NCBI GenBank assembly: GCA_902784615.1
Contig: CACZVN010000016.1
Span: 30,996 to 94,995, forward strand
Direction of reading: 5' to 3'
Source: an uncultured Prevotellaceae bacterium
GTDB lineage: Bacteria; Bacteroidota; Bacteroidia; Bacteroidales; Bacteroidaceae
Length of the DNA stretch: 64,000 bases
Within the stretch, counting starts at the first letter, position 1. Each line of letters opens with the position of its first letter. The position numbers were made by a program, and so were the translations under genes. Of this stretch, positions 17,271 through 25,817 are shown piece after piece. Under the pieces are notes generated by a model that worked only from the letters and a program-made list of their open reading frames with translations, was not told the origin of the DNA and did not search any database.

Positions 17271-17492
17271 ATGAGTAAGCGACGTGAACGGGCTAAAGCC
17301 CCCGCAGTGAAACTGAGCAAGCAGCTGGCTGCAGCAGAGATCGTTAAAAGAAACCATGTAGAAAACCAGAAAAAGAACTTGCGGTATGCAGACATCCTTA
17401 CGGATTTGGCAACAGTATTATTTATGGCTACAGTTGGAATCTGTGTTATTGCTTTCTACCTCTATGATCGTAAGAGATTGGAGAGCGAATAG
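17271..17492 (+). CDS. Small single-TM membrane protein of unknown function
   Basis: The 73-residue product has a strongly basic N-terminal half (MSKRRERAKAPAVKLSKQ...) and a single hydrophobic helix near residues 45-66 (LATVLFMATVGICVIAFYLY). It ends in a short charged tail. The positive-inside rule places the N-terminus in the cytoplasm. I do not recognise a family. Support for it being real is a consensus promoter upstream, protein-like composition and a strong terminator directly after it. ATG 17271 is chosen; TTG 17265 overlaps the second -7-like box. Confidence 0.6.
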   Translation: MSKRRERAKAPAVKLSKQLAAAEIVKRNHVENQKKNLRYADILTDLATVLFMATVGICVIAFYLYDRKRLESE

Positions 17493-17523
17493 GCAACGTA
17501 CAGTTATCTTTTTGAGACTTACA

Positions 17524-17559
17524 AGCGTTCTGGGGATTGATCTCTGGAACGCTTTTTTT
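17524..17559 (+). terminator. Intrinsic terminator after the small membrane protein
   Basis: AGCGTTC and GAACGCT form the stem, followed by a run of seven T. It lies 31 bases after the stop codon. Confidence 0.85.
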
Positions 17560-17598
17560 GAACTAACAAATGCGCTCGGCTTTGCCGCTTGCTACCGA

Positions 17599-17758
17599 AG
17601 GGACGCAAGAACCGTCCCTCTGATAGACTTGTGACATGACTCTTCAGCTGTGACAAAGGTAGGAGAATGAGGATTTTGGCATTTATGCAATACTCACCAT
17701 CAAAGATGGTTAGGATTAATTTCACCACGCATTTCTGTTAGTGGAATCCTATTCTCCT
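17599..17758. repeat. Palindrome cluster between the small membrane protein and feoB
   Basis: Three nested or adjacent symmetric elements occupy this gene-free stretch. AGGGACG-N7-CGTCCCT lies at 17599-17619. A long-range pair, AGGAGAATgAGGATT (17661-17675) and AATCCTATTCTCCT (17745-17758), has one bulge. Inside it, ACCATC-AAA-GATGGT forms a small hairpin at 17697-17711. A -7-like TACCTTTG on the minus strand overlaps the left arm (17654-17661). Confidence 0.5.
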
Positions 17759-17768
17759 GAGTCAAATT

Positions 17769-20177
17769 TTATATCAACAGACTTCCTATCTGATAGACGA
17801 GGGCAGAGGCCACCCAGGCGACGACGGTGGTGTAGCAGGCGGCGAAGGTAGCCCAACGCCAGGAGCCCGTCTCGTTCTTGATGGCTGCGATGGTAGCCAC
17901 GCAGGGGAAGTAGAGCAATATAAATATAAGGTACGCGTAGGCAGCGAGCGGTGTGATGCCCTCGGAGAGCATCAGTTGGCGCAGACGGGTGTAACGTTCG
18001 TTGTCGTCGCTGAATGAATCTTCATCGGCAAACGAGTCGTCGCCTGAGTAGAGCACGCCGATGGTGGAAGCCACAATCTCCTTGGCACCTACGCCAGCCA
18101 AGAGCGACACGTCGAGCTTCCAGTTGAAGCCCTGAGGCGTGAAGACGGGCTCGATGGTCTTGCCCATGCGGCCCAGATAGCTCTGCTCCTGTTGCTGCTG
18201 TTGGGTGAGTGCCTCGTTGTGGGGGAAGTACTCCAGTGCCCAGACGATGATCGAGGCCACAAGGATGATGCCACCCATCTTTTTCAGGTACTCCTTACCT
18301 TTCTCCCACGTATGGCGCCAGATGGCCTTAGGCGTCGGCCAGCGGTAGGGCGGCAGTTCCATCACGAACGGTGTGTCCTCGCCCTTGATGACTAACGACG
18401 AGAATATCTTGCTGATGATAACAGACATGGCGATACCTATCGCATAGAGCGACAGCAGCACCCATGAGCGGTATTGCAGTGAGAAGAACGTGCCTGCGAT
18501 CATAATATAGATAGGTAATCGGGCGGAACACGACATGAACGGCAGGATCATCATCGTGATGATGCGCGAACGGCGGCTCTCGATGGTGCGCGTGGCCATG
18601 ACGGCTGGCACGTTGCAGCCGAAGCCCATGATCAGCGGGATGAACGACTTGCCATGGAGCCCCATCTTATGCATCAGTTTATCCATGATGAAGGCGGCAC
18701 GCGCCATATAGCCCGAATCCTCCATCAGCGAGATGAAGAAGTAAAGGATGAGGATCTGTGGCAGGAAAACGATGACGCTGCCCACACCACCGATGACACC
18801 ATCGACGAGCATGGCCTTCAAGGGACCTTCGGGCATATTCATGCTGACCTTATCACCTAACCAGCCGACAAGCCATTCGATCCAGTCCATTGGGTATTGG
18901 CCTAATGAGAACGTGGTCTCGAACATCACGTAGAGCAGCAGGAAGAAGATGGGAAAACCGAAATACTTATGCGACAGCACGCGGTCTATCAGATGCGTCA
19001 CCTTATAGGTGTCCTCCTTCGAGCCCGTCTTGAACTTCGCCTCCTTCAGGGCACCGTGGATGAAACCGTATTTGGCATCCATGATGGCCGTCTCGGAATC
19101 GCTGCCCGTCTCCTCCATCACACGGGCAGAGGCCTTATCGCGGGCATGTGTCAGATTATGGAAGTCGTGCATGCGGTTCTCGCCCGCCATGTGTTTGCCT
19201 AAGTAGTCGAGCACTTGAGAGTCGTGCTCCAGCAGTTTCAGTGAGAGGTAGCGGGTGGAGTAGTGCTGGGTGATATGCTCATCGGCCTTCAGGTATTTCT
19301 GGATATGGCTGATGCCGTCCTCGATCTCGTGGCCGTAGTTGATATGCAGGTGGCGGGAGTGTTTGCTGGCACCCTCATACACCTGGATGACGGCTTTGAA
19401 CAGTTCTTTGACACCCATACCGTTCTTAAACGATGTGGGAATCATCGGCATTCCGAAGAGGTGGCTCAGCGTCTCGATATCGACACTGTCACCGCGACGC
19501 TCAAACTCGTCGTACATATTCAGGGCGCACACCATACGGATGTTCATATCCACCAGTTGGGTGGTGAGGTAGAGGTTGCGCTCAAGGTTGGAGGAGTCAA
19601 TGACGTTGATTACCACGTCGGGCATCTTCTCCGTCAGGTGCTCACGGACGTAGAGTTCTTCAGGTGAGTAACAGGAGAGGGAGTAGGTGCCAGGCAGGTC
19701 GGTGAGGTTGAACTCGTAGCCGAACATGGAGGCGTGGGCCTCGGTGGCATCGACGGTGACGCCTGAGTAGTTGCCCACATGGCCGTGGGCGCCAGAGGCA
19801 TAGTTGAAGAGTGAGGTCTTTCCGCAGTTGGGATTTCCTACGAGCGCTACGTTGATCGTACGGCGCTCCTTCATGGCCTCGTGGTGGATATAGTCGTCCT
19901 CGTGACGGTTGTCGTCGGGGGATAGTCTGAAGGTTGTCGCCTCTAAGGGCGTGTCGGTGGAAACCACCTCTATATTATCGGCCTCCTGATGGCGGAGTGA
20001 TACCTCATAACCCATCAGTTTGTACTTTACCGGATCCTGCAGGGGTGCATTGAGAAGCACTTCCACTTTCTTGCCCTTGATGAATCCCATCTCGATGATG
20101 CGCTTACGGAAACCACCGTGACCCTGTACCTTCACGATCACGCCGCTTTCGCCTGTCTTCAGTTCTGAGAGTTTCAT
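17769..20177 (-). CDS. feoB: Ferrous iron transporter, FeoA-FeoB fusion
   Basis: The 802-residue protein imports Fe2+ across the inner membrane. Residues about 1-75 form a FeoA SH3-like domain (MKLSELKTGESGVIVKV). A linker precedes the FeoB G domain, with G1 GNPNCGKTS, G3 DLPGTYSL and G4-like ALNMYDE (family NMxD). After the helical GDI-like region comes the polytopic membrane part with two Gate motifs, including GFGCNVPAVMATRT. FeoA-FeoB fusions are known in Bacteroidetes. A -7 box (20196-20203) lies 18 bases upstream of the ATG. No Fur-type operator was evident by eye. It is monocistronic as far as can be seen. Confidence 0.96.
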   Translation of the reverse strand: MKLSELKTGESGVIVKVQGHGGFRKRIIEMGFIKGKKVEVLLNAPLQDPVKYKLMGYEVSLRHQEADNIEVVSTDTPLEATTFRLSPDDNRHEDDYIHHEAMKERRTINVALVGNPNCGKTSLFNYASGAHGHVGNYSGVTVDATEAHASMFGYEFNLTDLPGTYSLSCYSPEELYVREHLTEKMPDVVINVIDSSNLERNLYLTTQLVDMNIRMVCALNMYDEFERRGDSVDIETLSHLFGMPMIPTSFKNGMGVKELFKAVIQVYEGASKHSRHLHINYGHEIEDGISHIQKYLKADEHITQHYSTRYLSLKLLEHDSQVLDYLGKHMAGENRMHDFHNLTHARDKASARVMEETGSDSETAIMDAKYGFIHGALKEAKFKTGSKEDTYKVTHLIDRVLSHKYFGFPIFFLLLYVMFETTFSLGQYPMDWIEWLVGWLGDKVSMNMPEGPLKAMLVDGVIGGVGSVIVFLPQILILYFFISLMEDSGYMARAAFIMDKLMHKMGLHGKSFIPLIMGFGCNVPAVMATRTIESRRSRIITMMILPFMSCSARLPIYIMIAGTFFSLQYRSWVLLSLYAIGIAMSVIISKIFSSLVIKGEDTPFVMELPPYRWPTPKAIWRHTWEKGKEYLKKMGGIILVASIIVWALEYFPHNEALTQQQQQEQSYLGRMGKTIEPVFTPQGFNWKLDVSLLAGVGAKEIVASTIGVLYSGDDSFADEDSFSDDNERYTRLRQLMLSEGITPLAAYAYLIFILLYFPCVATIAAIKNETGSWRWATFAACYTTVVAWVASALVYQIGSLLI

Positions 20178-20195
20178 GTCATTTTAATTTTTGGG

Positions 20196-20203
20196 CAAAG
20201 ATA
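20196..20203 (-). promoter_or_regulatory. -7 box of feoB
   Basis: TATCTTTG on the minus strand lies 18 bases before ATG 20177. No TTTG occurs at the usual -33 distance. Confidence 0.6.
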
Positions 20204-20256
20204 CAATAAAAAGGCGTGCAACCCAGTTGCAATGAGCCGTTGATGCCGTAAAATAC

Positions 20257-21192
20257 CTACTTTTGGGGATAGATCACATCGTAGAGCATCCGTGAGAATT
20301 TGTCCGCACCTGTGGATGTCAGGTGGCTGGAGTCGTTGAAGTCCTCGGGAAGGAAACCCTCAGCAAAGAGGAAACTATGGTATTCCACATTCGGATATTT
20401 CTGCTGCAGTTTCTGGACGAAACTCTCAATGTCGCGCAGGGCTTCGGGATGGATGGCATCCTGATAGGTCTTATAGACAGGTGTATGTACCAAGATCAGT
20501 CTGGCTCCCTGCTGTTGGGTCACTCGGGCAATGGTCTCATACACATTCCACAGCTTATCATACGTCTCCTCATCAATAGGTTCGGAAGGATCAAACTCAT
20601 CAGCCAGGTTACGGTATTCCCAGTCAGCCAGTCGCTCGTTAACGTCGAGTCCGCAATATCCCAAAGAGTCGCACTCCAGTATCTTTTCGGCCTTATTCCA
20701 GAAACGGGACATGTAGTTCAGTTTGGAGTTCAGGATTTCCGACCAGTACCAGAAGGGCTTCAGGTGTATGCCCATATATTTCGTATGCATACAGTGACAG
20801 GTGCCCATAAGACTGAATGCCCCAGTGTTGACCTCCTGTTCGTTATGCTTCAGGCGTCCAAACAGGAAGGTGGAGTAGTCCATGTGCATGATGACAGCCT
20901 CGAGGCTGTCCATGCCCGGTACGTATTTCTCTGCTAAGGCGGCATCGTATTCGTTCAGACGGGCAGAGATGGCCATATTGAAAGCGCCTTCTCCCAATAG
21001 GGCAGGATTGATACCCTCCTCAACGTGTGAGCTGCCTAAGAGCAGTACTTTAATATCCTTCTGGTGGTCTTCCACATACTGCCGCTTATAGGAATAAACA
21101 TTCGGGCGGTACAGTAGTCCGACCTCAATGGCAATCAGCATCACGAGGAGCAGGGCGCCGAATTTGGAAAGGGTGATAAGAAACTGCTTCAT
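20257..21192 (-). CDS. SGNH-like acyl-transfer/esterase partner of the MBOAT protein
   Basis: This 311-residue protein has one N-terminal TM segment or signal anchor (about residues 8-28), with the rest outside the cytoplasm. SGNH-type features are GSSHVEEGI near residue 53 (block I, possible nucleophile Ser) and NDSSHLTSTGADKF near residue 290 (block V Asp-x-x-His). It begins six bases after the MBOAT stop. MBOAT plus SGNH pairs such as DltB/DltD and AlgI with AlgJ/AlgX move acyl groups onto cell-surface polymers, so a similar periplasmic role is inferred. It is the last gene of the long secA-led run. The acceptor is unknown. Confidence 0.75.
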   Translation of the reverse strand: MKQFLITLSKFGALLLVMLIAIEVGLLYRPNVYSYKRQYVEDHQKDIKVLLLGSSHVEEGINPALLGEGAFNMAISARLNEYDAALAEKYVPGMDSLEAVIMHMDYSTFLFGRLKHNEQEVNTGAFSLMGTCHCMHTKYMGIHLKPFWYWSEILNSKLNYMSRFWNKAEKILECDSLGYCGLDVNERLADWEYRNLADEFDPSEPIDEETYDKLWNVYETIARVTQQQGARLILVHTPVYKTYQDAIHPEALRDIESFVQKLQQKYPNVEYHSFLFAEGFLPEDFNDSSHLTSTGADKFSRMLYDVIYPQK

Positions 21193-21198
21193 GTGGTG

Positions 21199-22665
21199 TC
21201 AGAATTGGAAGTAAATAAATGCCTGGCTCTTGCCCGTGAAGGTGATGATGAGCAGGATGATCAACAGATAGAAGGCAAAGCGGCAGACCCTCGTGCTGAA
21301 CAGTCGGAAGTCCTGCAGTTGGAGCGCATGCTCCTGCTTGCGTTGAATCCACTCGACAACCAGTAGCATAAGAGCCATGAGGATATACAGTTTGCAGTAA
21401 TTGTCGATAACCAAGGGGGCTGCGAAGCCATTAGTACATGTGGCCATGAGGAAGTCAACGGCCTGACTGATGTTGTCAGCCCTGAAGAATACCAACGACA
21501 ATGCCCAGAGACAGAAAGTGAGCACCATCTTTCCGACATCTTTCAGGAAGGGCAGACCGTGGTCGTTGGCTTTGAGTTTCTTGTTCTTGCCGAAAGCGCC
21601 CGACAGGATGAGGGGGATGAAGAGCAGACCATGATATAGGCCGAAGACGCCAAAGGTCCAGTTGGCTCCATGCCACAGACCAATGAGTACCAAGTTGATG
21701 ATGGCTGCCAGCATAATACCGAGATTCCCGAGATCTCTGAAAGCGATGTTCAGGGGCATGAAGACATAATCCGTGATCCATCCCGTGAGTGACATGTGCC
21801 ACCTGCGCCAGAACTCCGCCATGTTACGGGCCAGGAAAGGATGGTTGAAGTTCCTGTTCACCTGGAAGCCCAACAACTTTCCGACGCCAATGGCCATGTT
21901 GGAATAGCCGTCGAAGTCGGCATAGAGTTGGATGGGGTAGAGCAGGATGGCTATCAGGAGCATAGCCGATGACTGACTGTCGTATGCTGTCCAGGCATTG
22001 CCCGTCATGATGGCCAGGTTGTCGGCAATGACCATCTTTGTGAACATACCCCACAGGATCTGCCGGCAACCGTCTGCCGCCTGCAGATAGTCTAATGTAT
22101 GTACGCGCTGCAGTTGTGGCAGGAACTTGTCAGGACGGTCAATGGGACCAGAGAGGATCGTCGGAAAGAATGCGATGTAAGCAGCAAATTCCGTCAGTTC
22201 CCTACTGGGCATGATATGCTCACGATGGATCTCAATGATGTAACTGATAAGCTTGAACGTAAAGAAACTGACACCGATGGGTAGGATGATGTGAAGCGTG
22301 TTCCACGATACCTGTAGGCCGATGGCATTCAATAAGTCTGCCAGTGACTCGGCGAAGAAGTTCAGGTATTTGAAATACAACAGGACGGCAATGCCTATCA
22401 CCACACTCAATGTCGTGATATGGGAGGCCCTGCGCGTACGGTGGTTGTCCATCTCGTGGCGGAGCCACAGTCCCAGTCCCCAGAATACGGCGGTGGCTCC
22501 CAACAAAATGGGAATCATCCGCCAGTCGGCAATGCCATAGAAGACATAACTGGCCAGCAGCAGCCAAGTGTTCTGAAAACGTGGGGACTTCCTGCAAACT
22601 GGTAGATAATAGACAGAGAAGACTATTACAAAGAAGAGCAGGAAGCTGTATGAATTGACAACCAT
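21199..22665 (-). CDS. MBOAT family membrane-bound O-acyltransferase (AlgI/DltB-like)
   Basis: This 488-residue polytopic protein of the AlgI/DltB branch has about ten or more hydrophobic helices. The family histidine is in LWHGANWTFGVFGLYHG (about residues 335-352). Other matches are YPIQLYADFDGYSNMAIGVGKLLGF and NHPFLARNMAEFWRRWHMSLTGWI, which are hallmark sequences of the alginate O-acetyltransferase AlgI group. Such proteins pass an acyl group from a cytoplasmic donor through the membrane. The donor here may be the ACP encoded four bases upstream, since the start follows the ACP stop directly, as with DltC to DltB. Confidence 0.93.
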   Translation of the reverse strand: MVVNSYSFLLFFVIVFSVYYLPVCRKSPRFQNTWLLLASYVFYGIADWRMIPILLGATAVFWGLGLWLRHEMDNHRTRRASHITTLSVVIGIAVLLYFKYLNFFAESLADLLNAIGLQVSWNTLHIILPIGVSFFTFKLISYIIEIHREHIMPSRELTEFAAYIAFFPTILSGPIDRPDKFLPQLQRVHTLDYLQAADGCRQILWGMFTKMVIADNLAIMTGNAWTAYDSQSSAMLLIAILLYPIQLYADFDGYSNMAIGVGKLLGFQVNRNFNHPFLARNMAEFWRRWHMSLTGWITDYVFMPLNIAFRDLGNLGIMLAAIINLVLIGLWHGANWTFGVFGLYHGLLFIPLILSGAFGKNKKLKANDHGLPFLKDVGKMVLTFCLWALSLVFFRADNISQAVDFLMATCTNGFAAPLVIDNYCKLYILMALMLLVVEWIQRKQEHALQLQDFRLFSTRVCRFAFYLLIILLIITFTGKSQAFIYFQF

Positions 22666-22669
22666 GTGC

Positions 22670-22912
22670 TTACTTCAGTTTCTCCAGCATCGAGGTGACC
22701 ATCTCGCCGACGTTCCTCCACTTCATGATCTCTAAGGAGGTGAACTTAATGCCAAATGCCTTCTCGATGGCCACAATGAGCTGAATATGACTCAGGGAGT
22801 CCCATTCCTCAATGTCGTTGGCACTGGTCTCGTCTGTCAATTCCAGTTCGTCGAGGTCGAATACATCCAAGAAAATCTCATGTAACTTGCTAAAAATCTC
22901 TGCTTTTTCCAT
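22670..22912 (-). CDS. Acyl carrier protein
   Basis: This acidic 80-residue protein has the ACP four-helix pattern and the 4'-phosphopantetheine attachment serine in EWDSLSHIQ (about residue 39). It is a dedicated carrier rather than the housekeeping fatty-acid ACP, judging from its place between an SDR and an MBOAT gene and its lack of fab neighbours. It is expected to hold the acyl group loaded by the FkbH-like enzyme and altered by the hotdog and SDR enzymes. Activation needs a phosphopantetheinyl transferase encoded elsewhere. Confidence 0.93.
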   Translation of the reverse strand: MEKAEIFSKLHEIFLDVFDLDELELTDETSANDIEEWDSLSHIQLIVAIEKAFGIKFTSLEIMKWRNVGEMVTSMLEKLK

Positions 22913-22931
22913 ATCTTTTACTTTTTTACCT

Positions 22932-23651
22932 TTATATTATATGTTGTGCGGCGTTGACAGGAATCTCCACGCCATTTAACTGTTGACTGGCCTCTAACAG
23001 ACTGACGATGATGCCAGCCACCTCTTCCGGCTGTAGGAGTTTCTTCAGAGGATGCGCCTCTTTCATCTGTTCCAATTGGAAGTCCTCAACCTTTCCAAAG
23101 TCAGTCTGCATATAGTCTGGGAGGATGCAGTTGCTGGTGATATTAAACCGTCCCAGTTCCTTGCTCCAACTCTTGGACAGCTGTCGGATATAGGCTTTGG
23201 TTGCCGTATAGACGGAGAATCCTGTTGGGGGTACGTCCATCACGTAGGAGGTGATGATATTGATGATCTTTCCGAACTTACGTTTCCGCATACCTTGGGC
23301 ACAGGCCTGTGTAATCCTGATGACGGGCATCACGTTGTCATGGAAAGCCTTGGAAAAGTCATCTGGGGCTGTCTTGTGGAAATGGACACCTTGTGCGGTA
23401 CCGGCATAGGCATTGTTGATGAGCACATCAACCTGCTCGTTTGACAGGATCTGTATAAATTGGTCCACACTCGCTTCATCGGTAAAATCTACCTGGACTG
23501 CCCTGACATTGGCGTATTGGCCAGCCAGTGCCTGGGCTTCATCCTCATGACGGCAATAGGTAAATAATACCTGATGCCCTGCCGATGCTGCACATGCTTC
23601 TACCAATGCCTTTCCCAAACCAGAGGATCCTCCTGTGATGATAATGTTCAT
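22932..23651 (-). CDS. Short-chain dehydrogenase/reductase (FabG-like)
   Basis: This 239-residue classical SDR has the Rossmann glycine motif TGGSSGLGKA at about residues 6-15, NNAYAG in place of NNAG, and the active site Ser (ITSY) with YTATK (Tyr and Lys near residues 149-153). It is probably NADP-dependent, but cofactor choice cannot be proven. In this cassette it would reduce or oxidise an ACP-bound acyl group; the exact step is inference. It starts three bases after the hotdog gene stop. Confidence 0.9.
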   Translation of the reverse strand: MNIIITGGSSGLGKALVEACAASAGHQVLFTYCRHEDEAQALAGQYANVRAVQVDFTDEASVDQFIQILSNEQVDVLINNAYAGTAQGVHFHKTAPDDFSKAFHDNVMPVIRITQACAQGMRKRKFGKIINIITSYVMDVPPTGFSVYTATKAYIRQLSKSWSKELGRFNITSNCILPDYMQTDFGKVEDFQLEQMKEAHPLKKLLQPEEVAGIIVSLLEASQQLNGVEIPVNAAQHII

Positions 23652-23654
23652 GCG

Positions 23655-24077
23655 TTATTCGTTTAAGAGTCCTATCTGCACATGCCCTTTGGCCACCAGT
23701 TGACGACCAGTGTCAGTTGTCTTATAGAACTTGAGTTTATAATTGATGATGTTGACTGCCTCAGAAACAGTGTGGATACCAGCCTCAAGTGTAATCTCGT
23801 CGTTCAGGAACACTGGCTTGTGGAAGTTGATGTCCTGTGACTGGATCATGACGTGTGGGGTAGGGAGACACATGCCTACGAAGTGAGAGATAAAGGCATT
23901 GAGGATGTTGCCATACATGACACAGCCTCTGAACCCCTTTGATTTGGCAAAGGCTTCATCTGTATGCAGGGGATTCATATCCTGACTGCAATGCTGGAAA
24001 CTCTCGTAAACCTCAGGTGTCACTTGATAGACATGTGACAACGATGCCGTCTTCTCAGCCAGTTCTGTAATAGTCAT
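23655..24077 (-). CDS. MaoC-like hotdog-fold dehydratase/hydratase
   Basis: The 140-residue single hotdog domain carries the (R)-hydratase signature DMNPLHTDEAFAKSKGF (Asp and His, about residues 33-49). GCVMYGNILNAF follows. Family members hydrate or dehydrate 3-hydroxyacyl thioesters on CoA or ACP. Its ATG overlaps the FkbH stop by four bases, so translation is coupled. The natural substrate here is probably the ACP-bound intermediate of the same operon. Confidence 0.88.
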   Translation of the reverse strand: MTITELAEKTASLSHVYQVTPEVYESFQHCSQDMNPLHTDEAFAKSKGFRGCVMYGNILNAFISHFVGMCLPTPHVMIQSQDINFHKPVFLNDEITLEAGIHTVSEAVNIINYKLKFYKTTDTGRQLVAKGHVQIGLLNE

Positions 24078-25816
24078 GCTGTTTCCGATTTAGTAATATA
24101 ACATTCTCTTGGTTGATAGGCTACCACATCCAGTTCATACTGGGCAGTGGCTGCATCTTCGATTTTCGTAAAGCCAAGACCAGGATAGTGCTGTTCCACC
24201 ATCTTGTTCTTGGGGGTAGGAAGATACTCGCCGATAATGCGCTTGTAGCCTGCTGCCTTGGCACGCTCCACCATCGTGTTGAGGGTGAAATTTTCCATGC
24301 CACGCTTCAGCACACGGCAACTCATGAACCAGGTATCAACAAATAATGTCTCTGCATCCTGGGGCTTCATGATGATGACGGCAATCAGACCGTTGTCACC
24401 GAATTTATCCTCCAACGTAAAGCTCAGGTCAATGACTTTAGGATCCTGTGCCAGAGCCTCGATATCGGCCTCTGTATAGCGAATTGTTCTGAGGTTGAAC
24501 TGGTTGCTGCGCTGGGATAGTTGGGCAACGCGTGGGGTATTGAACTTCGTGAATCCGCTGACGACGGACACCATGTCAAGTGACTTCAGGAAGTCTGCCT
24601 CGTTGCTGAAGGTCTTCTGGAGGGAGACACGTTTGGCTTCTACCTGATACTGTTTGGTACGGTCTTTGTCAGCGTTGCTATAAGATGCCGTCTCAAAGAG
24701 GTTCAAACTATAGAGGTACTCCAGATAATCCCCTGGATCAACAGGGAGTTCAGGCACTGTAATACCAGGAATATTCTCCCTGACCATGTTACGCTCGAAG
24801 GGGTTGTCATCGAGGAATACCATCGAGTCGAAACCGATGTTCAGGATGCTCTGGATGGTGCGGATATTATCTACTTTTGTCTCCCAGTTGGCTTGGAATA
24901 CAGCAATGTCTTCGAGTTTCAGCACCATGTCAGGGTGCTTCTCGAAAGGCTCCTTGGCCGTCTCCTCATTGTTCTTTGAGGCCACACAGATGATAATCCC
25001 TCGCTGTTTTAGTTTCTTCACCCACATCTGGAACTCTGTGAATGCCTTACCGATACCCAGACCATGTCCCAGTTGTATGCCTTCCAGTCCGTCATCGCCG
25101 ATGACGCCTCCCCAGACCGTATTGTCAAGATCCAGGATCAGGCATTTCTTGAACTGTCCCTTGATAGCGCAGATGATATCCATCACCCGGCTGGCCACAT
25201 AGGGCAGGGCATCAATGCTGAGCACCATCTCCGTACTGACATATACATTCGGTGCAAACATGAAGTCACGACCTAACTTGTTCTGCAGTCCGGCAATGTC
25301 ACAGATAAACAGGTTGGCATATTGCTGGGAGAGATCCATCAGTCCCATATTGAGCTTGCGTACCTGATATGTCAGCGAGGAAGTCACCTTCGTAGCATAA
25401 CTGCCAAAGACGGTATCCTCAATCTCCGGATAGTCGAAATAGATAATCTTCTTGTTGGTCAAAGCTGGGTTCTCACAGAGCGAAGATACAAAGGCGAGAC
25501 GGTCGTCTGCCAAGGTACTCTGCTGTTCCTGGTTCAGGGCACTGTGCTGCTCACCCAACTTATGCGTTGACTGGAATACGACGATGAAATCCGCATCAAA
25601 CTCGTAGAGTTCACTCGTGGGATCCAGAAACTGGCGTTCCACCTGATTGTACTCTGCCTCGAAGAGGTCGGTCTGATAGCCGCGCTCGATGCTGATGCCT
25701 TTGATGGCTGTAGCCAGGAACTGTGTGGCCGTATCACCTACCAGAGCCACTTTGGTCTGTGGCAGTCCGGCCGGCATGTGCTTCACAGATTTCTTGAGTT
25801 CTTGAAAAGAAAGCAT
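24074..25816 (-). CDS. FkbH-like HAD-IIIC acyl-ACP loading enzyme
   Basis: The 580 residues fall into three parts. There is an N-terminal region (about 1-215). A HAD domain follows, with motif I LDLDNTVWGG (Asp 229 and Asp 231) and later MVFLDDNPFERN. The C-terminal part is GNAT-like, with DTWFMSCRVLKRGMENF. This is the architecture of FkbH, which in FK520 methoxymalonyl-ACP and tetronate pathways converts 1,3-bisphosphoglycerate into glyceryl-S-ACP. In non-polyketide settings FkbH-like proteins occur in surface-polysaccharide clusters. Glyceryl loading of the ACP encoded at 22670 is therefore the leading inference. It starts one base after the ABC ATPase stop. Confidence 0.9.
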   Translation of the reverse strand: MLSFQELKKSVKHMPAGLPQTKVALVGDTATQFLATAIKGISIERGYQTDLFEAEYNQVERQFLDPTSELYEFDADFIVVFQSTHKLGEQHSALNQEQQSTLADDRLAFVSSLCENPALTNKKIIYFDYPEIEDTVFGSYATKVTSSLTYQVRKLNMGLMDLSQQYANLFICDIAGLQNKLGRDFMFAPNVYVSTEMVLSIDALPYVASRVMDIICAIKGQFKKCLILDLDNTVWGGVIGDDGLEGIQLGHGLGIGKAFTEFQMWVKKLKQRGIIICVASKNNEETAKEPFEKHPDMVLKLEDIAVFQANWETKVDNIRTIQSILNIGFDSMVFLDDNPFERNMVRENIPGITVPELPVDPGDYLEYLYSLNLFETASYSNADKDRTKQYQVEAKRVSLQKTFSNEADFLKSLDMVSVVSGFTKFNTPRVAQLSQRSNQFNLRTIRYTEADIEALAQDPKVIDLSFTLEDKFGDNGLIAVIIMKPQDAETLFVDTWFMSCRVLKRGMENFTLNTMVERAKAAGYKRIIGEYLPTPKNKMVEQHYPGLGFTKIEDAATAQYELDVVAYQPRECYITKSETA

Positions 25817-25817
25817 A

